From Bacillota bacterium (GTDB lineage: Bacteria; Bacillota; Bacilli; Desulfuribacillales; Desulfuribacillaceae), in contig JAEWFW010000026.1 of the NCBI GenBank assembly GCA_023388635.1, positions 1 to 44,225 of the forward strand: a DNA stretch of 44,225 nt. The letters run 5' to 3'. The notes beneath the pieces are model-generated. The model saw nothing but the letters and a program-made list of their open reading frames with translations, made no database searches and had not been told where the DNA came from. Position 1 is the stretch's first letter. Each line of letters opens with the position of its first letter. The position numbers and the translations under genes are program-made. Positions 16,309-24,617 of this stretch are shown here, piece after piece.

Positions 16309-16884
16309 ATGACACATGAACTACCTACATTACCTTATGAAAAAAATGCATTGGAGCCTCATATCTCAGCAGAAACACTCGAATTCCATTACGGTAAACA
16401 TCACCAGACATATGTGACAAACCTGAATAACTTAATACCTGGTACAGAATTTGAAAATTTACCGCTGGAGGAAATCGTCAAGCAATCATCCGGTGGCATA
16501 TTTAACAACGCGGCACAGGTATGGAACCACACATTTTTCTGGAATTGCCTTTCTCCTAACGGTGGCGGCAAGCCATCGGGCGCATTGGCAGAAGCAATCG
16601 AAGCGACCTTCGGTTCTTTCGAAATTTTTAAAGAAGAATTCACAAAAACGGCTGTTACGACATTCGGCTCCGGTTGGGCATGGTTGGTGAAAAATACCGA
16701 TGGTTCCCTCGCCTTAGTCAGCACAAGCAATGCCGCTACGCCATTGACAGCGGGACAAACTCCACTACTCACTTGTGATGTATGGGAGCATGCATACTAC
16801 ATCGATTACCGCAATGCGCGACCAAAATTCGTCGAAGCATTTTGGAATCTGGTAAATTGGGAATTCGTCGCAAGCAATTATTAA
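16309..16884 (+). CDS. sodB: Iron-type superoxide dismutase
   Basis: 191 residues from the ATG at 16309 (AAGGAG is 7 nt upstream; the ATG at 16303 is too close). Converts superoxide to hydrogen peroxide and oxygen. Metal ligands are visible: His in HYGKHHQTY, His in VWNHTFFW, and Asp/His in DVWEHAYYIDYRNAR. The motif FNNAAQVWNHTFFWNCL, with the active-site Gln in the first domain, is the Fe-SOD (SodB) pattern, whereas the usual Bacillus SodA has NNAGGHxNH. The whole sequence is strikingly like the proteobacterial SodB, which suggests horizontal transfer or an anaerobe-type enzyme. Convergent with the bacterioferritin gene. Confidence 0.95.
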   Translation: MTHELPTLPYEKNALEPHISAETLEFHYGKHHQTYVTNLNNLIPGTEFENLPLEEIVKQSSGGIFNNAAQVWNHTFFWNCLSPNGGGKPSGALAEAIEATFGSFEIFKEEFTKTAVTTFGSGWAWLVKNTDGSLALVSTSNAATPLTAGQTPLLTCDVWEHAYYIDYRNARPKFVEAFWNLVNWEFVASNY

Positions 16885-16915
16885 AGCAAGTTCTTAGTCA
16901 GGTGCAAAATAATAA

Positions 16916-16965
16916 ACAGGGCAGTGTTGCATGTAGATGGAATCTGATGTCAACACTGCCTGTTT
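16916..16965. terminator. Hairpin between sodB and the bacterioferritin-like gene
   Basis: GGCAGTGTTG (16920-16929) pairs with CAACACTGCC (16951-16960), extended by an imperfect AAACAG/TGTTT closing stem. The following TGTTTGCTGTATTTTG is only moderately T-rich; a terminator for the convergent genes is likely. Confidence 0.65.
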
Positions 16966-17009
16966 GCTGTATTTTGCTCGCTGTATATTCCTAATAGAAG
17001 ACGTAATGA

Positions 17010-17549
17010 CTACTCCGCATTTCCTTTAATTGTGAATCCCTTTGTCGTGCCACCAGTATCTGCGGACGTTCCGGCAATTCTAGCCAAAAACGTATTTCCG
17101 AGTTTCTCAAGATGGTCGCCGATATTATCAAAATAATTTAAATGCTCTTGTTCTTCATCAATAATCGTCTCAAATATTCTTGCTGAAATGCTATCGCCGT
17201 TTTCTCTACAAACCGCAAAAAACTGGTTATAAACGTCGACTGCCTCTACTTCCTGTTCCGAATCATAAGAAAAGATTGTTTGCACATCTTGCCCCTTAAC
17301 AATCGGACCTGCTAATTCAGTCGTCGGCTCTCCACCAAGCTCCTTAACGCGCTCAGCAAACGCCTCTGCATGGCGCATCTCATCAATCGCTATCAATTTC
17401 AAATTGGCAGCCAATTCACCATAATCCATGTCATCCAAGTTATAATGCTGATTCATGTATTGATGAATCGCTTGCAATTCCATAGAACGCGCTTTGTTGA
17501 GAACTTCAATAACCTTCTTCTTTCTTTCCTCACGAGAAGCAACTGTCAT
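17010..17549 (-). CDS. Bacterioferritin-like iron-storage protein
   Basis: 179 residues. Ferritin-like four-helix protein with diiron ligands in MELQAIHQYMNQHY, AIDEMRHAEAF, a Glu in DSEQEVEAVDVYN, and IIDEEQEHLNYF. The Met in IDEMRHAE occupies the place of the haem-ligand Met52 of bacterioferritin, so haem at the dimer interface is possible. The C-terminal 20 residues (ADTGGTTKGFTIKGNAE) are a Gly/Thr-rich tail, reminiscent of targeting tails but unproven. Start at 17549 is supported by AAGGAGA 7 nt upstream. It neighbours sodB, fitting an iron/oxidative-stress role. Confidence 0.88.
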   Translation of the reverse strand: MTVASREERKKKVIEVLNKARSMELQAIHQYMNQHYNLDDMDYGELAANLKLIAIDEMRHAEAFAERVKELGGEPTTELAGPIVKGQDVQTIFSYDSEQEVEAVDVYNQFFAVCRENGDSISARIFETIIDEEQEHLNYFDNIGDHLEKLGNTFLARIAGTSADTGGTTKGFTIKGNAE

Positions 17550-17796
17550 AGTAATCTCTCCTTTATGTAATATTTTAGTATTCTTATCCATTATACTACC
17601 AGTTTGTCCACACTTCAATGCTCGCAGGCTTAAATCTCACCAACGGCAGCTTCGATTATACATTCTCCCCATTTACAAGAATCTATACGCCCTATATGAT
17701 TGTTTCCATATTCGCTGTAATGGAATCGACGTAACGACGTATTAATATATGATTGCTTGATCAAGTAAAATTCAATCGAAAAAGGAGGATGATACC

Positions 17797-18366
17797 ATGT
17801 CCCACAGCACCGCCTTACCTGCGATTGACAAGGTAAGTTCAGGTGACCAAGATGTCAGCCAGGCAATGGCAACCGCCATCTTTGAATCACACTACGCAAA
17901 AATCTATAACTATATATACTACCGCGTTTGCTGTGACAAGCACCTAGCAGAAGATTTGACAAGTGAAGTGCTTGAGAAAATCATTTTGAAAATAAACACC
18001 TACAACAAGGACAAAGCACAGCTTGATGTGTGGATGTTTGCCATCGCCAAAAATACAGTCAACGACCATTTTCGCTATTGGAAAAAGCGCAAACTATTCT
18101 CTATCGAGTCAATTAAAAATCTGATCGCCGGAAGCGACACACCAGAAGGTTTGGCATTGGCTGCTGAACAGAATCGCTCCCTGGCGGCTGCTCTATCGAC
18201 ATTGAAACAGACGGAGCAAAATATCATTGCCCTCAAATTTGGTGCCAACCTCAAGAACACAGAAATTGCCGCTTTGCTCAACATGTCGGAGACAAATGTC
18301 GGCGTCACTCTCTACCGGTCTGTAAAGAAATTGCGAAATGAAATGTCAAAGGAGGATGTTCTATGA
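17797..18366 (+). CDS. ECF-type RNA polymerase sigma factor
   Basis: 189 residues. Region 2 is FESHYAKIYNYIYYRVCCDKHLAEDLTSEVLEK with the -10-contacting WMFAIAKNTVNDHFRYWKKRK; region 4 is LKQTEQNIIALKFGANLKNTEIAALLNMSETNVGVTLYRSVKKLR, a helix-turn-helix for the -35 box. AAAGGAGG precedes the ATG. The stop overlaps the start of the next gene by 4 nt (ATGA), so the two are translationally coupled as a sigma/anti-sigma pair. Target promoters are unknown; the pair may regulate its own promoter. Confidence 0.92.
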   Translation: MSHSTALPAIDKVSSGDQDVSQAMATAIFESHYAKIYNYIYYRVCCDKHLAEDLTSEVLEKIILKINTYNKDKAQLDVWMFAIAKNTVNDHFRYWKKRKLFSIESIKNLIAGSDTPEGLALAAEQNRSLAAALSTLKQTEQNIIALKFGANLKNTEIAALLNMSETNVGVTLYRSVKKLRNEMSKEDVL

Positions 18367-19385
18367 AAAACAAAATGAAAGCGGAAGATTTCTTCACTCA
18401 ACAACTGGATAACTATTGCACTGAAAACGGAGCAAAACCAACCTGCTCTTTAAACGACACTCAAAATGACAACGGCAAAGAAAATCTCGACGAAGCATTT
18501 GAGTTGCTTCAATTCAGTAAATCTATCGCATCGGAGGATTTCAGCAAACATAGCAACAAGCAAGCGGTTTGGGAGCAAATACAACAAAGAATCGAAATGC
18601 AGCATGACGCTAACAACTGTGCAAACAAAAAATCCAACAGAAAGTACGTTCTTTTATCTTCTACAGCCGCCGTCTTAGCAATATGTGTTTTATTCACACA
18701 AACATCGTTTGCACAAAACGTGATCGACAACGTAATCCGCACATTCTCAACTGGTCGGATTGAAATCAGCCAAATGCCGTCAGAACGACCTCTCCCTGAT
18801 TCCCTTGCGGGCAAGTTGTTTGATGAAAACGGAAAAGCAATAGAAATGTTCGATCGAAATGCCGGGGAACAGCAATTCTACATGGAAGACGGAACTCCTA
18901 TTGAATCTCTCGAGGAGTACATGAAATCACTGCTGCCTGAAGCCGATTATGAAAAATTTGACTCTGATGAAGACGGAATTCTGATCGTCAACGACTTAAG
19001 CAAACTCAATGACTACACATGCTTTTCTGTCATCCTGCCGGACTATTTACCGGAAGGATATGAATTTGACCGGGCAGAATTCTACAAAGATGACGACGGT
19101 AAAGTGGAAAATACTAAATATATATCGCTTTACTTTGTAAACGCAGAAACAAAAAATCCTGACGACTTTATTGTCTTCCATCAACGAGTTGCTGACGAAG
19201 AAACTGCATACTCCATTGCCACCGATTATGAGATTGCACCTGCAAAAGTCAATGGGCTGGATGCCGTACTGACAGTCGACAGAAATATCGACTGGGAAAC
19301 TGATGCGATGTTCTACTCGATCATGGGGCGCGGAAATCTGATTTCCCAAGAACTCGTGCGAATCGCCGAATCTGTGCAACCATAA
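18363..19385 (+). CDS. Membrane-anchored anti-sigma-like protein (DUF4367-like)
   Basis: 340 residues. A cytosolic N-terminus of about 95 residues precedes one membrane helix (about 97-115, YVLLSSTAAVLAICVLFTQTSF) and an external domain. The external part contains SVILPDYLPEGYEFDRAEFY followed by YISLYFVNAETKNPDDFIVFHQ, the pattern of DUF4367 domains found in anti-sigma proteins of Bacillota. Coupling to the sigma gene supports a role in holding the sigma factor at the membrane until an envelope signal arrives. No zinc-binding ZAS motif is visible in the N-terminus, so the inhibitory contact is not of the standard type. Confidence 0.78.
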   Translation: MKNKMKAEDFFTQQLDNYCTENGAKPTCSLNDTQNDNGKENLDEAFELLQFSKSIASEDFSKHSNKQAVWEQIQQRIEMQHDANNCANKKSNRKYVLLSSTAAVLAICVLFTQTSFAQNVIDNVIRTFSTGRIEISQMPSERPLPDSLAGKLFDENGKAIEMFDRNAGEQQFYMEDGTPIESLEEYMKSLLPEADYEKFDSDEDGILIVNDLSKLNDYTCFSVILPDYLPEGYEFDRAEFYKDDDGKVENTKYISLYFVNAETKNPDDFIVFHQRVADEETAYSIATDYEIAPAKVNGLDAVLTVDRNIDWETDAMFYSIMGRGNLISQELVRIAESVQP

Positions 19386-19420
19386 CGACAAGCTAGACAA
19401 ATGTCAAAATAACAATACGA

Positions 19421-19485
19421 AAAAAGTATCGCCAACGGCTGTCCGTCTCCCATTTATAGAGATAGCCGATACGGCGATACTTTTT
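19421..19485. terminator. Bidirectional terminator
   Basis: AAAAAGTATCGCC (19421-19433) pairs with GGCGATACTTTTT (19473-19485), with an inner CGGCT/AGCCG stem. T-tracts exist in both directions, so it ends both the sigma/anti-sigma operon and the small gene on the opposite strand. Confidence 0.9.
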
Positions 19486-19504
19486 CTAATGCAGATAATA
19501 TTGT

Positions 19505-19615
19505 TTAGCAGACAACTTCTGCCCGCTTTTGTTGTTGATACGTAGCAATCGCCAGCAGCAATAGATACCGTTGCCGCTTCGACATAGACCGCCACACTTT
19601 CACTTTAACATTCAT
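19505..19615 (-). CDS. 36-residue basic/hydrophobic small protein
   Basis: Too short for routine gene finding, but framed like a gene: ATG at 19615-19613, a GGAGGGAGG ribosome binding site 8 nt upstream, stop TAA at 19505-19507, a near-consensus promoter (TTGACA-N17-TATTAT) about 80 nt upstream, and a terminator 20 nt downstream. The product starts MNVKVKVWRSMSKRQR, continues with a short hydrophobic stretch YLLLLAIATY (about residues 17-26), then QQQKRAEVVC. It is strongly basic with one short hydrophobic helix. Size and layout recall SOS-induced inner-membrane peptides, but I recognise no homologue. Existence is well supported by signals; function is unknown. Confidence 0.65.
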   Translation of the reverse strand: MNVKVKVWRSMSKRQRYLLLLAIATYQQQKRAEVVC

Positions 19616-19661
19616 CACTGTAACCTCCCTCCGGCATATCCGGCAATTTATCCGAAACCCA

Positions 19662-19717
19662 AACAAACCTATGTTCTATTTATTAATTTAATAATAATCG
19701 AACGTAGGTTTGTTGTC
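19662..19717 (-). promoter_or_regulatory. Promoter with paired LexA-like half-operators
   Basis: Minus-strand promoter: TTGACA (19717-19712), 17 nt, TATTAT. Two inverted 14-nt motifs flank the -10 box: CGAACGTAGGTTTG (plus strand 19699-19712) fills the spacer, and its inverted counterpart AGAACATAGGTTTG (minus strand, 19677-19664) lies just downstream. Arms AACAAACCTATGTTC and GAACGTAGGTTTGTT are almost perfect complements. Each resembles the Bacillota SOS box CGAACRNRYGTTYC, though with mismatches at two or three positions. Position over the spacer and start region implies repression of the 36-residue gene; the identity of the repressor is inferred. Confidence 0.6.
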
Positions 19718-19749
19718 AATATATTTTTTATGAAATTTTATAGTGAAAA

Positions 19750-22700
19750 CTACATCTCATTCAGATAGCGCCAAAAGATGACGGCAGTCTCTGCTCGGGT
19801 CGCATTGGCATTGGGGCGGAAAAATCCCTCATGCCCTGTAATCAACCCCTTTTGGTGCATATCGCTTACATGTGCTTTACCCCAGTCGGGAATCTGATCG
19901 GCATCGAGAAATTGCCCTGCCTGTTCTTGCCGGTCAGCTTGCTCCTGCTGATTCGTTTGCCCTTCTCCATTATCTTCGGACGGCGTTGACGACGATAGTA
20001 TCTCTAGCGTCCTGCCGATCATCACAGCCATCTCCGTGCGATTAATTTTCTGTTGTGGTCGAAATGTACCGTCTTCATATCCACGAACAATCTGTAATCG
20101 GTCGGCAACGGCGACAGCATCTTGCGCCCATACAGGAATTTCATCTTGGAACATTGTGCGCTCCTCTGGAGGAATTGCCGCTCCCTGACCAGCCACAGAA
20201 TTCGCTGTTGCGAGATCACTGCCAAATACTCGTTCAAGTAAAACAACGAATTCCGCCCTTGTCACCGACTGATCCGGTCGTATGGTCCCATCCGTATATC
20301 CCTGGAAAATACCGCTGGCAGCTAAGTCTTGCAAATACATTTTACTCCAATGATTCTGTAAATCGACAAACCCCATCATCGACCGTGGTGTCAAAAATAA
20401 TTGATAGATATCGTTTGCATTGCCTGTATGCGTCAAGGAAAAGACTAATTGTTTGTTATCGGCATCTCTCATTGCCGGCAGCAAATCCCATTGATTTTCT
20501 TTAGGATTCCAGCGACCCAACTGGTATACGGAATCTCCGGCATCTTCCGGCTCGTCAATGCGTACCTTCGCCGTTTCCTTTTCCGCCAGAGCGAGCTGCC
20601 AAGCATAGCCAATCATTCTCATATTCAATGCCGGATACTCGTGATTCACCCGCGCGATGCGCTCTGTCACATTTTCAAATTCCACACCATTGATTTCTAA
20701 ACGCAGTAATTGTGCTGCCAATGCCGATTTATCTGTAACCGCTTTAATCGCTTCCACATGGTCGATGTAGATTTGACCTGTCAGAGGAGCACTGTCCGAC
20801 ACTCGATCCGCATGACGCACAAGGTATATACTGCGCAAAACATACGGTTGCGGATACTGCTGATCGATCTGCCCTTGTACACGCTTCCAGCCATGCCAAT
20901 CAACCTGCTCAGCGAGATCGACATAATGCAGCGCACCTTTGGCATCAAGCACTTCCGCACGCAACCAATAACCACTACCGTCGCCGTACACATATGCCGA
21001 TACTCCGAGCGTGTCACTACCCATAGCAATCTGTCCTGAACCTAACTGTCCGTACGCGATCCGCACATCATCGCCAGGTTGTGCCGTCCATTCCGGTAAA
21101 TGATCCGTTCGGAAATCATACGTCAATTTGCCGGAATTCGTGCCGCGATATATAAATTGCGGGTCATTCTGCATTTCGAAACTTCCCTGTAATGTCTCCG
21201 GATGTGCACGGAAGCTCACCGTCTGAAAATCGCGGAATGTGAAAAACGCTTCCCGTTCTCCGCCGATGTAAACTGGTATTTCCGTGACAATACCGTCAAT
21301 CACTGCCGTTAAAGTCCCCGTACCCTCTTGCTCGCCGGCATAGAACACATTGTTCTCTACATGACCGAGATTCGCACGCCATTCAACCGTCTCAGCCCCA
21401 CTGAGCAATTTTCTGCCGTCCTTCATCGTCACTTCCGTCTGCAATGCAATTTTTTGCCCCGGCAGCAACGCAATTCGCTCAGGAATTATCTTAATATTCT
21501 CAATATCTTCTTTGCCGTATATCTTGACTGTTTGCTGAACTTGAGCACCTAAATAAGCAGCTTGCAAACTCACTTCACCTGGCTTCTTTCCTTTTAAGAC
21601 GCCGTTAGCTACTTCCGCACGCTCGGCATCAGAAACTTGCCAAATCACATTAGCATCAGATGCTTCAATCTTCAAAGGATGGTAATGCTTATCATACCCT
21701 GACAGACTATATGTTGTCTCTGAACCTAACAATACCCCCGGTGCACCGTGAATGAAAATCGTATCGGGATCTGACTTCGGTGCCGTATTAAATATGCCAA
21801 TCGCATTTGGCAATTTACGCTGCACACCATATACTAGAGGATTGACAATCTCATGCTCAAATTTACCGAGCTTCTGCGCTACGACAGTTGTCGAACCACC
21901 ACCGTCAAGGTTGACAGCCTTGTAAATTCCCAGTTGTGAAATAAACAAGGATAATTCCTCTAACGTCACACCTGTTAACGATTTACTGGCATCTGCACTG
22001 ATAAAATAAACAGTCTCACCTAGCGCATCTGTCCCAACTGCCGATCTGACACTTTTCCCGGCAATATTCACTTTAAGCGGACGAACCGGCTGCCCATTCT
22101 CTACTAAAAGCGCATGTCCTCCTACCGCTGTCATCAAATCAATATCAGGAGTCAACGTATAATCAATTGCTATTGGCTCGCCGACCACTGCATATTGCTC
22201 AAGAAACGCCGCACCGTTGCCGTTTGCGGCCAGTACATAACCATTGTTCGGTATTTTCACAGATTGATTAGGATCACCCCAACCAACGATCCGGTCATTT
22301 TCGACAATCAATTTACTCATAGGCTCGTCAAAAAATTTAGCCGGAACCTCTTCGCCCCAATGCTTGTCATACATGTTAATTCTATTCGTATGGCTGTTGC
22401 CTGACCACGGGAAATGCTCAGGTTTGTTATAACCGAACAACTCATAGGAATTGTCACCTAAAATGACTTTCCCTGAGAAAGTCCAGTTATCAATCGCCGC
22501 CAATTTATTGCTATCAATGCCAAAGCCCAGCCAATTACCTAAATGAGCAGGCGAAGACAGCAATTGACCTTCTTCCACATGCAATCCAAACGGTGCCGCA
22601 GCCCTATCAAGCCGGAAAAAGTCTGCATTGACAGCCGCAACAGCCCCACTTTGCTCTGCCATCTGTTTAACCGTTTGCTTATCGTTAAAACCACCCTCAG

Positions 22701-22971
22701 GGGAAATCGCACGAATTTCGACGAACGGGTTCTTTAAATCCACTTCCATAACCCTCGCCGTCGTAAATTGACCATTCACTCCAAGCTCGTAACTACGCAG
22801 CATCGTTCCTTCACTGATACGTTCCTCCGTTAGCAAACGATGAGTAACACTACTTTCTTGACTGGTGGCTGCCCACACATTTCCGTTAACAAACACCGAG
22901 GACATCAACACATAAACTACTACGACCGCAATTCGTAAACTCTTGCAATTTCTCAATATCTTCTCTCCCAT
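19750..22971 (-). CDS. Secreted phosphodiester-glycosidase-like protein with three SLH domains
   Basis: 1073 residues. A signal peptide (helix about 12-32, cleavage near VWAAT) leads into a NAGPA/DUF2233-type domain (about 50-400): AAVNADFFR, HTNRIN, ALLVENG and the signature AVNLDGGGSTTVV. A middle part (400-870) of Ig-like strands and a carbohydrate-binding-like segment follows. The C-terminus has three SLH domains: FVDLQNHWSKMYLQDLAASG, FQDEIPVWAQDAVAVADRL and FLDADQIPDWGKAHVSDMHQKG, each with the GYxDGTxxPxxxxxRAE pattern, which anchor proteins to secondary wall polymer. A Gln/Glu-rich linker (NGEGQTNQQEQADRQEQAG) separates SLH 2 and 3. Probably a surface enzyme acting on wall or exopolysaccharide phosphodiesters; substrate unknown. 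Confidence 0.9.
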   Translation of the reverse strand: MGEKILRNCKSLRIAVVVVYVLMSSVFVNGNVWAATSQESSVTHRLLTEERISEGTMLRSYELGVNGQFTTARVMEVDLKNPFVEIRAISPEGGFNDKQTVKQMAEQSGAVAAVNADFFRLDRAAAPFGLHVEEGQLLSSPAHLGNWLGFGIDSNKLAAIDNWTFSGKVILGDNSYELFGYNKPEHFPWSGNSHTNRINMYDKHWGEEVPAKFFDEPMSKLIVENDRIVGWGDPNQSVKIPNNGYVLAANGNGAAFLEQYAVVGEPIAIDYTLTPDIDLMTAVGGHALLVENGQPVRPLKVNIAGKSVRSAVGTDALGETVYFISADASKSLTGVTLEELSLFISQLGIYKAVNLDGGGSTTVVAQKLGKFEHEIVNPLVYGVQRKLPNAIGIFNTAPKSDPDTIFIHGAPGVLLGSETTYSLSGYDKHYHPLKIEASDANVIWQVSDAERAEVANGVLKGKKPGEVSLQAAYLGAQVQQTVKIYGKEDIENIKIIPERIALLPGQKIALQTEVTMKDGRKLLSGAETVEWRANLGHVENNVFYAGEQEGTGTLTAVIDGIVTEIPVYIGGEREAFFTFRDFQTVSFRAHPETLQGSFEMQNDPQFIYRGTNSGKLTYDFRTDHLPEWTAQPGDDVRIAYGQLGSGQIAMGSDTLGVSAYVYGDGSGYWLRAEVLDAKGALHYVDLAEQVDWHGWKRVQGQIDQQYPQPYVLRSIYLVRHADRVSDSAPLTGQIYIDHVEAIKAVTDKSALAAQLLRLEINGVEFENVTERIARVNHEYPALNMRMIGYAWQLALAEKETAKVRIDEPEDAGDSVYQLGRWNPKENQWDLLPAMRDADNKQLVFSLTHTGNANDIYQLFLTPRSMMGFVDLQNHWSKMYLQDLAASGIFQGYTDGTIRPDQSVTRAEFVVLLERVFGSDLATANSVAGQGAAIPPEERTMFQDEIPVWAQDAVAVADRLQIVRGYEDGTFRPQQKINRTEMAVMIGRTLEILSSSTPSEDNGEGQTNQQEQADRQEQAGQFLDADQIPDWGKAHVSDMHQKGLITGHEGFFRPNANATRAETAVIFWRYLNEM

Positions 22972-23006
22972 CTAGTACGTTTTCCTATAGCCGTCACATA
23001 ATAAAA

Positions 23007-23050
23007 ATACGACCGGGTCTACTGCGACCAGATCATGGCTGTTTTCGTAT
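23007..23050 (-). repeat. Hairpin in the leader of the SLH gene
   Basis: ATACGA (23007-23012) pairs with TCGTAT (23045-23050) and GGTC (23016-23019) with GACC (23026-23029). Read on the minus strand the structure ends in TCGTATTTTTATTA, so it could act as a weak attenuator about 35-80 nt before the start codon. Confidence 0.45.
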
Positions 23051-23114
23051 CTATCAATCTACTTTCTCTATCATAGTTATATAGACGTAATAAATCGCAA
23101 AAAGGTTCACGATT

Positions 23115-23174
23115 TAACAAAAAAACACTTCCCGAAAATATTTGCCGCAGCAAATTATAATCCGAGAAGTGTTT
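23115..23174 (-). terminator. Intrinsic terminator of hflX
   Basis: AAACACTTC (23123-23131) pairs with GAAGTGTTT (23166-23174), with inner ATTTGC/GCAAAT pairing. Minus-strand reading ends in a run of seven T residues. Confidence 0.85.
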
Positions 23175-23218
23175 ATGCAAGCTAAAACCCATTTACACCG
23201 TGACAATTATTACCAATT

Positions 23219-24481
23219 TTAAACTAAATACTTTTTAAATTTTTCATAATCGGATTGTTTGCATTCCATCACAAGTTTCGTTCCATCTTCCTCATAACTA
23301 GTCGACATAATATTAGCATGTTGGTTAAAGTACGAGACGACCTCTCCTTGATCATATGGGACCAACAACTCGCAATCAACATAATCTTGAAAAATATATT
23401 CACTGATTTTGTCCGTCAATTCATGGATGCCGATTTTCTGCTTGGCAGACATGAACACGCTGTCATTCTGCACGCTGGGAATCTGCATATCAACTAAGTC
23501 TGCCTTATTATATGCATAAACAACTGGGATGTTTTTAATGCCAATTTCCTCTAGTGTTTGAGCAGTTATATCAATCAAGTGTTGATGATTTTCATTGGAA
23601 CTGTCAACGACATGGATCAGTAAATCAGCTTCCTTCACTTCTTCCAAAGTAGAGCGGAATGCTTTAATTAAATGATGCGGAAGTTTGCTGACAAAACCGA
23701 CGGTATCAGTCAACAAAAATGAGCGTTTATTCGATAATGTCACATTGCGCACAGCCGTCTCCAATGTGGCAAACAACATGTCTTTTTCATATACTTGCTT
23801 ATCTTCATCACTGCCGTATGTATCCATAAAGGCATTCAGCAACGTAGATTTGCCGGCATTCGTATATCCGACAAGGGCAACGACAGGGATGCCTTGCTTT
23901 TTGCGTAATTTACGCTGTGTCTGCCTATGACCGACAAGCACTTCTAACTCCCTTTTCAGTGAAGAAATCTGTCCTTCAATCCTTCTTCGGTCAAGCTCCA
24001 ACTTCGTCTCTCCCAGACCTCTGTTACTGAATCCGACACCGCCGCTTCCGCCTTGGCGGCTCAGCGAAGCACGCAAACCGACGAGGCGCGGCAGCATGTA
24101 CTGTAACTGCGCTATCGATACTTGTAGTTGCGCTTCTCTCGTCCGCGCGCGTTTGGCAAAAATATCGAGAATCAAGATTGTCCGATCAATAATCGTACAT
24201 TCCAGCTCACTTTCAAGATTGCGTATCTGCGACGGAGATAATTCATCGTTAAAAATCACCATATCCGCTTGTGTATCGGCTACTATTTCAAGCAGTTCCT
24301 TTACTTTCCCAGTTCCTATATAATGCGAATTATTGACACGCTCCATTTTCTGCGTCAATTGACCGACAACTTCAAGATCACAAGCAAACGCTAATTCCCT
24401 CAGTTCTTCCATAGAATATTCAAAATCTTGCTGATCCTGTGTATCGACTCCAACAATCACTGCCTTCTGTACTTGCTCCAT
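23219..24481 (-). CDS. hflX: Ribosome-associated GTPase HflX
   Basis: About 420 residues. The N-terminal HflX domain contains HYIGTGKVKEL, FNDELSPSQIRNLE, TIIDRTILILDIFAKRARTREAQLQVSIAQL and RQGGSGGVGFSNRGLGETKLE. The G domain has G1 GYTNAGKSTLLNAF, G3 DTVGFVSKLPHHL, G4 YNKADLVD and G5 MSAKQKIG. HflX splits stalled ribosomes, especially after heat or antibiotic stress. Start at 24481 is supported by GGAGG 7 nt upstream. Monocistronic, with a likely TATAAT box about 45 nt upstream. Confidence 0.97.
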   Translation of the reverse strand: MEQVQKAVIVGVDTQDQQDFEYSMEELRELAFACDLEVVGQLTQKMERVNNSHYIGTGKVKELLEIVADTQADMVIFNDELSPSQIRNLESELECTIIDRTILILDIFAKRARTREAQLQVSIAQLQYMLPRLVGLRASLSRQGGSGGVGFSNRGLGETKLELDRRRIEGQISSLKRELEVLVGHRQTQRKLRKKQGIPVVALVGYTNAGKSTLLNAFMDTYGSDEDKQVYEKDMLFATLETAVRNVTLSNKRSFLLTDTVGFVSKLPHHLIKAFRSTLEEVKEADLLIHVVDSSNENHQHLIDITAQTLEEIGIKNIPVVYAYNKADLVDMQIPSVQNDSVFMSAKQKIGIHELTDKISEYIFQDYVDCELLVPYDQGEVVSYFNQHANIMSTSYEEDGTKLVMECKQSDYEKFKKYLV

Positions 24482-24580
24482 CCCAAAACCTCCATCGATC
24501 AAAAATTCGTTGTCATGTTGTTATTATAACAAAAAATCGCGTTACTTACTAAAAATTCAACATTGTCACCCAGTAAATTA

Positions 24581-24611
24581 CCCCCCAGATTCACTTTTGT
24601 GCTCTGGAGGG
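24581..24611 (-). terminator. Hairpin after gerQ
   Basis: CCCCCCAGA (24581-24589) pairs with TCTGGAGGG (24603-24611) with one G-T pair, starting 6 nt after the gerQ stop. No T-tract follows, so termination is uncertain; it may stabilise the transcript end. Confidence 0.45.
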
Positions 24612-24617
24612 CAATGT

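Noticed and set aside
19404..19595. 63-residue minus-strand ORF
   Set aside because: It runs through the bidirectional terminator at 19421-19485 and has no ribosome binding site; the overlapping 36-residue frame has all signals.
22995..23060. Possible c-di-GMP or other riboswitch before the SLH gene
   Set aside because: The hairpin is short and none of the conserved GEMM or other riboswitch core sequences could be matched.
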